Assembly (NCBI GenBank): GCA_964604955.1
Contig: CAZSBE010000016.1
Coordinates: forward strand, 1 to 39,948
Length of the DNA: 39,948 nucleotides
Reading direction: 5' to 3'
Source: JALGWA01 sp964604955
GTDB taxonomy: Bacteria; Arandabacterota; Arandabacteria; Arandabacterales; JALGWA01
In this document: in pieces, positions 9,051 through 15,447 of the stretch
How positions within the stretch are numbered: position 1 is the stretch's first letter
How the letters are laid out: the number at the start of each line of letters is the position of its first letter
Position numbers and translations under genes: made by a program
The notes under the pieces: generated by a model
Told to the model about the DNA's origin: nothing
Database searches by the model: none
Seen by the model: only the letters and a program-made list of their open reading frames with translations

Positions 9051-9848
9051 CTACTGGATGATGAGAAGAATGATGCCGGCGGGGATGAGATAATAGGCGA
9101 ACATGTAGAAACGGTTCTTGACGACCGACCTGAAGAGCAGCGCAATGGCGAAATAGCCGGAGACGAAGGCCGCCGCAAAGGCCGCCGCGAGCAGCTGCCC
9201 GCTTCCTTCCAGCCTGCCCCCGAGGAATTCGAAGAGAGCCGCCCCGAGTATGACGGGGATCGATAGCAGCAGCGCGAATTCAAAGGCCCTCCTCCGCTCC
9301 ACCCCGAGCGCCAGACCGCTGCCCACGGTGAGCCCCGACCGGGAAATCCCGGGCAGTATCGCCAGGGCCTGGGCCACGCCAACCACCAGGGCGCGCCCGG
9401 GACTGAAGAGCCTCTCGCCGCGGCCGAACCGGCCTGCAAGATAGACCAGAACGCCCGTGACGATTAGCATTCTCGCCGTGCCCTCCACGTCGCTGAATAG
9501 ACCTTCCACGCGGTCTCGCACGAGGAATCCGACCGCGGCCGCCGGGACGGAAGCTATTATGAGCATTACGAAGAGGCGCACGTCTCTCTGCTGGGCCTCG
9601 GCCAGGCCGGCATATCCTTTCCGGAACATGCTGAGTACGGCCCCGAGGATTGTCGCGATCCGGAGGCGCATGTAGATGATGGCGGCCAGCACGGTCGCCG
9701 TGTGCGTGAGCACCTCCATGGTCAGCCCGGCGTCCTCGATGCGGAGGTAGTGCTTGGCTATCACCAGATGCCCGCTCGATGAGACGGGCAGGAACTCGGT
9801 CAGCCCCTGCACTATGCCGTATATGCAAGCTTTGATTAACGCAACCAT
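9051..9848 (-). CDS. uppP: Undecaprenyl-diphosphatase
   Basis: UppP (BacA) is an integral membrane phosphatase that recycles undecaprenyl diphosphate to the monophosphate for peptidoglycan and other envelope polymers; overproduction gives bacitracin resistance. The 265-residue protein has the two family signatures: GLTEFLPVSSSGHL near residue 15 (catalytic Glu and the SSSGH stretch) and PGISRSGLTVG in the second half. It has several hydrophobic membrane segments and the usual length. The ATG at 9848 has AAGG seven bases upstream. It follows the UbiA-family gene by 22 bp, so the two are probably co-transcribed and both act on polyprenyl lipids. Confidence 0.95.
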   Translation of the reverse strand: MVALIKACIYGIVQGLTEFLPVSSSGHLVIAKHYLRIEDAGLTMEVLTHTATVLAAIIYMRLRIATILGAVLSMFRKGYAGLAEAQQRDVRLFVMLIIASVPAAAVGFLVRDRVEGLFSDVEGTARMLIVTGVLVYLAGRFGRGERLFSPGRALVVGVAQALAILPGISRSGLTVGSGLALGVERRRAFEFALLLSIPVILGAALFEFLGGRLEGSGQLLAAAFAAAFVSGYFAIALLFRSVVKNRFYMFAYYLIPAGIILLIIQ

Positions 9849-9870
9849 ACCGCTACCTTACATCCCTTCC

Positions 9871-10725
9871 CTATATTGCTCCAAGCAGAAAAGCGAGCAG
9901 GCCCACCGGCATGACCGCTTTCAGTATACCGGCGACGCGCCCGTAGGCAGGAGAAGCCGGCCGGCCGTACCATCGCTGCGCGATGATGAGATATATGCAG
10001 AGGGCGAGCAGGGGCTCCATTGCAAGCACCGGCACCAGGTAGAGAAGCCCGTATAGCCCGGCGGCGAAAGGCAGGATGGCGAGCGCCATTACCGCGGCGA
10101 TGGACGCCGCGCTGAGCATCGCGCTCCCTCTCTCTCCCATCCGCACGGGAAGCGTCCGGACGCCCGCCCGGCCGTCGCCCTTGACGTCGACGGCTCCCTT
10201 CACGATTTCCCTGGCGAAGTGGAAAGCGAATCCCAGGGCGAACGGAGGCAGGCCCGCCCCCGCGCGGCCCCCGAGCGCAGCGCCCAGGACGAAGCCCGAA
10301 GATGAGACTGCGCTCACCAGCAAGGGGCCGGCCGCGCCGGCCGACTTGAGCCTGAACGAATACAGCCAGAGGAGGATCATACACGCAAACGCGAAGTCGA
10401 CGGCCACGCGGCCCGCGAAAAGCGCGAGCCCGAGCCCCGCCGCCCAGCATGCGGCTGCGAGCCCGCAGGCGTCCCGCTTACCGAGGCGGCCGGATGGCAG
10501 CGGCCTGAAGGGCTTGTTCACGGCGTCGGTCCGGACGTCATAGACGTCGTTGAGGGCGTAGCCACCGGCCGAGATGAAGAGGGCCACAGAAGCGCCCAGA
10601 AGTGACGCACGCGTCAAGGCGGGGACTGCCAGGAATGAGCCGATCAGTACCGAGGCCGCGGCCAGGAGGCAGTTGTGCAGCCGCGTAATCAGCAGTATGT
10701 CCCTGAGCGCGGTCCGGGCGCTCAC
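9871..10725 (-). CDS. UbiA-family prenyltransferase, DGGGP-synthase-like
   Basis: Members of the UbiA family are membrane enzymes that move a polyprenyl group from its diphosphate onto an aromatic ring or a glycerol phosphate. The 284-residue, highly hydrophobic protein has both Asp-rich motifs: N59-D60-x-x-D63-x-x-x-D67 followed by NKPFRPLPSG, and FAREIVKGAVDVKGDGRAGVRTLPV in the second half. The RPLPSG and GD..AG.RTLP forms resemble digeranylgeranylglyceryl-phosphate synthase and chlorophyll-synthase relatives more than UbiA or MenA. No quinone-biosynthesis gene is nearby. The start is GTG and overlaps the stop of the upstream TPR gene (GTGA). The substrate cannot be set from sequence; the neighbour uppP suggests a polyprenyl-lipid role. 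Confidence 0.85.
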   Translation of the reverse strand: MSARTALRDILLITRLHNCLLAAASVLIGSFLAVPALTRASLLGASVALFISAGGYALNDVYDVRTDAVNKPFRPLPSGRLGKRDACGLAAACWAAGLGLALFAGRVAVDFAFACMILLWLYSFRLKSAGAAGPLLVSAVSSSGFVLGAALGGRAGAGLPPFALGFAFHFAREIVKGAVDVKGDGRAGVRTLPVRMGERGSAMLSAASIAAVMALAILPFAAGLYGLLYLVPVLAMEPLLALCIYLIIAQRWYGRPASPAYGRVAGILKAVMPVGLLAFLLGAI

Positions 10726-11792
10726 CCGCGAAGACTCTCCGCCTTCTTGTAAGCGGCCCTCGCCTTCTCGCTGTCGCCCTTGTGGTCGTAAGCGATGCCG
10801 AGCTGGTAGTAGCTCTTCCAGTCCATGGGCTGGATGGCGATGGCGCGCTCGAAGCTGGCGATGGCGTCCTCCACCTGGGACTGGCCCAGGTAGCCGACGC
10901 CGAGATGGAAGTAAGCCTTGGAGTTATCGGGGTCTATGTCGAGGCACCTGGTAAGCGATTTGACGGCCCTGTCATGCAGTCCCTTGCGGGAATAGGCTAC
11001 GCCGAGATGGAAGAGCCCCTTGGCGGACTTGGGCTCTATCTCCAGCGCCTTCTTGAATTCGTCTATTGCCCTGTCGACCTTTCCCCGGTTCACCAGCGCG
11101 ACTCCGAGGTTGTAGTGCTCCTCCGCCCCGTTCCCGCCGAGTTCTATCGCGAACTCGAACTCGCGGACGGCCTCATCGTACATGCCCTCGTCACCATAGA
11201 CGGCCCCGAGATTGCAATGCCATTGCGCGTTGGCCGGATCCTTTTCGATCGCCTTCTTGAGCTCGTGCATGGCACTGTCTTTCTTGCCCTTCTTGTCGTA
11301 GATGAGCGCCATCTCGCTGTGCGCCTTGGCGGAGGACTGGTCGTACTTGAGGCATTTCTTGAAAGCCGTGAGGGCCTCGTCGTACTTCTCGTTCCTCAGG
11401 TACGTCTTGCCGAGGCGGAAGTAGGCCTCCGCGCAGTCGGGCTCGACCTCGGTGGCCTTGTTGTGTTCCTTGATAGCTTCGCTGTACATGCCGCTGAAGT
11501 CGAGCACCCTGGCCAGGTTGTAATGCGCCTCGGCCGTCGGGTAGGTCACGCAGGCCCGCCTGAAGACGTCGGCCGCGGCCGGGTAGGACTCGAGGTCGAT
11601 GAGGATCTCGCCCTGCTTGATCAGGGCCCTGTACTCATCCGGGTGCTCCGCAAGATAGCGCTCGATGAACGAAATGGCCTGGTCGTACTTGCCCTCGGCC
11701 CTGAGCGCTTCAACGAGGTCGAGCAGCCCCTGGAGGTCTGCGGGCTTCTTCTTGTGCTTGTCCCTGAGTCCCTTAACGTCCTTTGCAAACAT
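10722..11792 (-). CDS. Cytoplasmic TPR-repeat protein
   Basis: The 356-residue product has no signal peptide and consists of about nine consecutive 34-residue TPR units, for example AHYNLARVLDFSGMYSEAIKE, AYFRLGKTYLRNEKYDEAL and AYFHLGVGYLGQSQVEDAI. It is probably a protein-binding scaffold in the cytoplasm. It is lysine- and glutamate-rich. No Shine-Dalgarno sequence precedes the ATG, and a possible -10 box lies six bases before it, so the message might be leaderless. Its end overlaps the GTG of the UbiA gene, so the two are probably coupled. No specific partner can be named. Confidence 0.88.
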   Translation of the reverse strand: MFAKDVKGLRDKHKKKPADLQGLLDLVEALRAEGKYDQAISFIERYLAEHPDEYRALIKQGEILIDLESYPAAADVFRRACVTYPTAEAHYNLARVLDFSGMYSEAIKEHNKATEVEPDCAEAYFRLGKTYLRNEKYDEALTAFKKCLKYDQSSAKAHSEMALIYDKKGKKDSAMHELKKAIEKDPANAQWHCNLGAVYGDEGMYDEAVREFEFAIELGGNGAEEHYNLGVALVNRGKVDRAIDEFKKALEIEPKSAKGLFHLGVAYSRKGLHDRAVKSLTRCLDIDPDNSKAYFHLGVGYLGQSQVEDAIASFERAIAIQPMDWKSYYQLGIAYDHKGDSEKARAAYKKAESLRG

Positions 11793-11798
11793 ATCTCA

Positions 11799-11826
11799 AA
11801 TTTATCACATACCCCCACCTGCACAA
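11799..11826 (-). promoter_or_regulatory. Weak predicted promoter of the TPR-ubiA-uppP transcript
   Basis: On the minus strand TTGTGC (11826-11821), a 16-base spacer and TAAATT (11804-11799) lie directly upstream of the ATG at 11792. If used, transcription would begin at or next to the start codon, in keeping with the missing Shine-Dalgarno sequence. The match is moderate and rests on sequence alone. Confidence 0.3.
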
Positions 11827-11837
11827 GCTAATTTGAA

Positions 11838-11962
11838 GGGGTCAGGTCTTGAAATGCACAATTGGACCTCGGCAGTCTCCCAGTGGCTTCTTCAAGATGA
11901 CGAAGCCTTGGGAGACCGCCTGCGGTCCGCACACCGGAATGTGCATTTCAAGACCTGACCCC
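11838..11962. repeat. 125-bp palindromic repeat, copy 1 (inverted orientation)
   Basis: The element is bounded by perfect 23-bp inverted repeats starting GGGGTCAGGTCTTGAA. Its inside is also nearly self-complementary: GGACC/GGTCC, GGCGGTCTCCCA/TGGGAGACTGCC and GGCTTC/GAAGCC stack toward an 11-base loop, so the whole unit can fold into one long hairpin. It is the reverse complement of copies 2 and 3 with about 95% identity to copy 2 by my count. It lies between the TPR gene start and the mglA terminator. No target-site duplication is evident. It encodes nothing and looks like a MITE or a REP-type unit mobilised in trans. Confidence 0.95.
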
Positions 11963-11981
11963 CCAAAAAAGCTGCCCCCCC

Positions 11982-12012
11982 AAAAAAAGGATGGGCACCC
12001 TTGCGGGTGCCC
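11982..12012 (-). terminator. Rho-independent terminator after the mglA-like gene
   Basis: On the minus strand GGGCACCC, loop GCAA and GGGTGCCC (12012-11993) are followed by ATCC and seven T residues (11988-11982). A second T6 tract lies at 11970-11965. It is about 70 bp downstream of the mglA-like stop codon and closes that transcript. Confidence 0.85.
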
Positions 12013-12081
12013 GCGGGAAAGCCGGAACCTTTGCCGGGCGGGCTCGCCGTGAACTCACCCCCCCGGCTACCTGATCACCGA

Positions 12082-13092
12082 TCAAGTATCTTCTTCGTCA
12101 ACCAGTATCTCCACGTCGACGGCGAAGTTGACAATGACATGCGCAGGTTTCCCGTTACCCTTCACCCTCACGGGTATCCTGAGTTGCGCCTCGCTGCACC
12201 CATTGAGAGCCGGACAGTCTATGGCCCCCTCAACATACTGATTGACGGCTCCTATGGGTTCCTCGAGAGCAGTGGATACCGCGCATCGGCTATCCTCCGG
12301 CGGACAGAGGTTGGCGGCCTCGCCGAGAGCAGGGGAGAATTCATCACCCGGGGAGGGGACGTTTGGGGATGTGCCTTCGGTCAGGGAGGAATCCGTAGCC
12401 ACCTGACTCTCGGCATCCCGGGCTGGATCCGGCCCGTCAATAAGGCCGAGCTCAACCTCCTGCCCGCCAGAATCTTTCGCTTCACTGCCTTTGTTGGTGC
12501 TTTCTCCGAGTTGAGCGCGCAGCTGGTCCATCACGAGCTTGGTAGCGGCCGAAAGCGTCTCGAATACACCGTCACCGTTGGTTGCCACGCCCTCAAAGTG
12601 CGGAACGCTATTCGGGTTCAGCTCCTCTTCCAGTTTCTCAACCGGCAGGGCCGACTCGAGATCGCGCTTGTTATATTGAATCACCCAGGGGATATCATCC
12701 AGAGTCTTCCCGTACTCTTTCAGGTTCTCCCTGAGGTTGTTTAGACTCTCTCTGTTTGCCGGGAGCTCGTCGGACTGCGAGTCGGCGACGAATACGATTG
12801 CGTCCGCGCCCTTCAGCACGAGCTTTCTCGTCGCGTTGTAATACACCTGCCCCGGCACTGTGTAGAGCAGAAACCTCACATCGAATCCGGCAATCTCGCC
12901 CCCTTCTATGGGAAGGAAGTCGAAGAAGAGCGTCCGGTCCGACTTCGTCTTCATGGAGACCATCTTCCCGCGAAGGTGCGCCGCCATCTTGTCATAGACG
13001 TGTTCGAGATTCGTGGTCTTTCCACTCAGGCCGGGTCCGTAGTAGACCACCTTGGCGTTTATTTCTTTCCCTGAGTAGTTGAAGAGAACCAC
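12082..13092 (-). CDS. MglA-like small GTPase with an extra C-terminal region
   Basis: The first 195 or so residues are an MglA-family Ras-like GTPase, known from bacterial polarity and gliding control. Seen are P-loop GPGLSGKTTN (19-28), TKSDRTLFFDF, the MglA-type switch TVPGQVYYNATR (from residue 78) and NKRD (141-144). I chose the GTG at 13092, which gives the family-typical N-terminus VLFNYSGKEINAKVVYYGPG and has GGAGGGGG upstream; a GTG eight codons earlier would swallow that site. Residues from about 200 to 336 are an acidic, Ser/Pro/Gly-rich linker and a final strand-rich segment, QLRIPVRVKGNGKPAHVIVN, not found in ordinary MglA of about 195 residues. No mglB or roadblock gene is adjacent. 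The function of the tail is unknown. Confidence 0.9.
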   Translation of the reverse strand: MVLFNYSGKEINAKVVYYGPGLSGKTTNLEHVYDKMAAHLRGKMVSMKTKSDRTLFFDFLPIEGGEIAGFDVRFLLYTVPGQVYYNATRKLVLKGADAIVFVADSQSDELPANRESLNNLRENLKEYGKTLDDIPWVIQYNKRDLESALPVEKLEEELNPNSVPHFEGVATNGDGVFETLSAATKLVMDQLRAQLGESTNKGSEAKDSGGQEVELGLIDGPDPARDAESQVATDSSLTEGTSPNVPSPGDEFSPALGEAANLCPPEDSRCAVSTALEEPIGAVNQYVEGAIDCPALNGCSEAQLRIPVRVKGNGKPAHVIVNFAVDVEILVDEEDT

Positions 13093-13303
13093 TTCGCAAA
13101 CCCCCTCCGTCAGCACTTAGTTCATACCGTCCGCCCCTTCAGTTGAGCAACATGCGTGCCAGCAGTGGGCCATGATAGTGCAGAAGGCGATGAGCTAAGG
13201 ACTTCGGCTGCATGAGGCCTGCGGGGCATGCAATAAGCGACGCAGACAGGGGGGCCGGACGTGTTGCAGGAGGCAACGATTTAAGCAAATTGCAATTGCA
13301 GAA

Positions 13304-13714
13304 CTAGCCCCTGGCCCTCACCCATACGCCGGATCGCTCTTCTATTCGAGCCGCGAACCTCGAGTGATTGCAGGGCCCTTCATAATGCAGGAGGAAAGCG
13401 GGTCTGATGTCGGAGTAGTCGGACTCGGGGAAGTAGCGGACGACCTTATGGAACATGCGGTCTCTATCCGAATAGACCCACAGGCTCAACCTGAGCACTT
13501 TCTCATAATCTGAATCGGAATAAGACACGTGGGGGTCTCCGTCTATGTCGAACCAGAGCGAAACCTGTTCCTCGAGGATCTCAAAACCATGGCGTGAGGT
13601 CATGAGGTGTTTCCAGAGGTCGAAGACGTCGAGAGGTATGTATCTGATGGACTCGACAGGCGGGCCGCTGCCGTTCTTGGACACCCTGCAGCGCACTACT
13701 TTCTCTTTAGCCAT
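13304..13714 (-). CDS. Hypothetical protein, 136 residues
   Basis: I do not recognise this protein. It is soluble, without signal peptide or membrane segment, and mixed in charge, with many aromatic residues (VSLWFDIDGDPHVSYSDSDY, SLWVYSDRDRMF, YFPESDYSDIRPAF). It begins MAKEKVVRCRVSKNGSGPP. The ATG is preceded by GGGGGTGA at good distance, and a TTGACA promoter lies just upstream, so expression is likely. It is on the same strand as the mglA-like gene, 211 bp further on, and divergent from the MFS transporter. That 211-bp gap holds no gene; GTTGC-AGGAG-GCAAC near 13263 is a small inverted repeat of unclear meaning. Confidence 0.7.
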   Translation of the reverse strand: MAKEKVVRCRVSKNGSGPPVESIRYIPLDVFDLWKHLMTSRHGFEILEEQVSLWFDIDGDPHVSYSDSDYEKVLRLSLWVYSDRDRMFHKVVRYFPESDYSDIRPAFLLHYEGPCNHSRFAARIEERSGVWVRARG

Positions 13715-13730
13715 TGCTCACCCCCGGCAG

Positions 13731-13760
13731 AGAGTAGTTTTTTGCGCCTCGCCTTGTCAA
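13731..13760 (-). promoter_or_regulatory. Predicted promoter of the 136-residue hypothetical gene
   Basis: On the minus strand a perfect TTGACA (13760-13755), an 18-base spacer and TACTCT (13736-13731) lie just upstream of the ATG at 13714. The imperfect palindrome GGCAAATAATTGCC at 13763-13776 abuts the -35 box and could be an operator. That is inference from position only. Confidence 0.45.
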
Positions 13761-13964
13761 GTGGCAAATAATTGCCGCTATTGGACTTTCCTTGCATCGC
13801 CTTACACCTCCCCCGGGCGCCCCCGGAGATTGCCCCCGCCTGGCTGATAGGACGCTCAGGCCTGGGCTTTGCCTGCGCCAAACCGCTCTCCGGAGTGGAA
13901 ATCGCGGGGGCACTTATGTATTATCACGTTTAAGGACAGTCAGCGGACACAGGCGAGGATGCAA

Positions 13965-15242
13965 ATGGGCGCAGCACAACCGGGAGCACAGAGAGCGGTC
14001 GAGGCGGAACCCGCGAACGTCCCCCTCGGGGATTCGTTCAAGGCCCTGTTCACGGGCCAGGTTTCCTCCATCTTCGGGGACCGCATCAACAGCATCGCCC
14101 TCATTGAGATCATCGCCGTAAGGACCTCTCGCTTCGCGGACACGGGCTCGATCTTCGAGATCTCGAATCTCACACTCGCCATGACCCTCCCCTCTCTGCT
14201 CTTCGCCCCGTTTGCAGGCCCACTGGTGGACCGCTGGAACAGAAAGAGGGTACTGGTCATGGTCAACGTGCTCCGCGGCCTGGCTGTGCTTTCGATTCTG
14301 TTCTTGAGGCCGGACGTTCCGCTAGGGACCTATTACGCGATTGTCGCCTTCCTCTATATGATGAACATCCTCTACGTCTCCGCGCGGTGCACCGTCGTTC
14401 CGGAAATCGTGCCCAGGCCCAGACTCCTGAGAGCCAATTCCATACTCACCGCCGGCGCCACCGCAGCTGCCATTGGCGGCTTTGCCATAGGGGGCGTGAT
14501 CTCCACCAAGCTGGGCTGGAGGACGGCCATCTTTATCAATGCTCTGGCCTACCTTGGCTCGGCGGGAGCGATGGCGGCCATCAAGTTGAGGCCGCGTACG
14601 GGTGAGCAGCTGGGAGGGGAATACCACCTGCCCTACCTGAAGTCGATCGCCGCCGGAGCCAGTGAGATAGCCCGCTCCGCCAGGGTGAGACTGAGCGTGC
14701 TCGCACCGCCCCTGGTCATCATAGCCGGGACGGTCGCCTTCGTCATAGGGGTCCCCAACATCGAGGGCCTGAGCGCCGACGCGACCATGCATATCGGATT
14801 CCTCACGGGCCTGGCCGGAATCGGCATGGCGGCCGGAAGCTACATGACCATGAGGGCCCTGTCCCGGGTCAACTGCTACACCATCTCGGGAGTCGGCACG
14901 GTCGCCGTGTGCATCGTGCTCTCGGCTTTCGGCTTGACGACCGGTTTTGCGGTGCTGGGGGCGACCGCGCTGCTGGCTGGCCTTGCGGCCGGGCCAGTCT
15001 ACGTGAGCAGCGAGACGACCATTCAGGAGGAGTCCACGGAGAAGAGGCGGGCCACCATATTCGCATTCCGCGATATGCTCATGAAAGGCGTCGCGGCTGG
15101 AACGGCGCCGCTTGCCGGCCTGCTCGCCGTGAAGATGGGGACGAGGCCCGCGATACTCCTCATGCTCGCTGTGACGCTAGCGCTCAGTGTTCTGGTCACG
15201 CAGGGAAGCAAGCGGAGCTGGGAGTCTAAGGCGGAGCGTTAG
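13965..15242 (+). CDS. Major facilitator superfamily transporter
   Basis: The product is a roughly 425-residue membrane protein with about 12 hydrophobic segments. The cytoplasmic loop signature between helices 2 and 3, FAGPLVDRWNRKRVLV, is the MFS G-x-L-x-D-R-x-x-R-K-R pattern. The N-terminal FKALFTGQVSSIFGDRINSIAL is typical of the MFS_3/enterobactin-exporter-like drug or siderophore efflux group. The start is uncertain: GGCGAGG (13952-13958) is six bases before the ATG at 13965 and directly abuts the one at 13959, so I prefer 13965. The gene is divergent from the small hypothetical and convergent with groL. The substrate is unknown. Confidence 0.88.
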   Translation: MGAAQPGAQRAVEAEPANVPLGDSFKALFTGQVSSIFGDRINSIALIEIIAVRTSRFADTGSIFEISNLTLAMTLPSLLFAPFAGPLVDRWNRKRVLVMVNVLRGLAVLSILFLRPDVPLGTYYAIVAFLYMMNILYVSARCTVVPEIVPRPRLLRANSILTAGATAAAIGGFAIGGVISTKLGWRTAIFINALAYLGSAGAMAAIKLRPRTGEQLGGEYHLPYLKSIAAGASEIARSARVRLSVLAPPLVIIAGTVAFVIGVPNIEGLSADATMHIGFLTGLAGIGMAAGSYMTMRALSRVNCYTISGVGTVAVCIVLSAFGLTTGFAVLGATALLAGLAAGPVYVSSETTIQEESTEKRRATIFAFRDMLMKGVAAGTAPLAGLLAVKMGTRPAILLMLAVTLALSVLVTQGSKRSWESKAER

Positions 15243-15303
15243 GGTGGAACCCGGATCGACAGGATCCTGCGACCAATGTCTAGTCCCAGCCGGAAATATA
15301 AAC

Positions 15304-15428
15304 GGGGTCAGGTCTTGAAATGCACATTCCCGTCTGCGGACCGCAGGCTGTCTCCCAAGGCTTCGTCATCTTAGAGAAGCCACTGGGAGACCGCCGAGGT
15401 CCAATTGTGCATTTCAAGACCTGACCCC
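15304..15428. repeat. 125-bp palindromic repeat, copy 2
   Basis: The unit has the same 23-bp terminal inverted repeats and the same 125-bp length as copies 1 and 3. It lies between the convergent ends of the MFS gene and groL, where no ordinary T-tract terminator is visible, so its long hairpin may stop transcription from both sides. The central pair GGCTGTCTCCCA/TGGGAGACCGCC has one mismatch where copies 1 and 3 keep G-T wobbles. Confidence 0.95.
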
Positions 15429-15447
15429 ATCAACTGATGCAAGGCCT

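Noticed and set aside
12001..12744. A 247-codon plus-strand frame opposite the mglA tail
   Set aside because: I considered whether the tail region codes on the other strand, but the minus frame continues in phase from the GTPase domain, has the terminator after it, and the plus frame has no ribosome-binding site.
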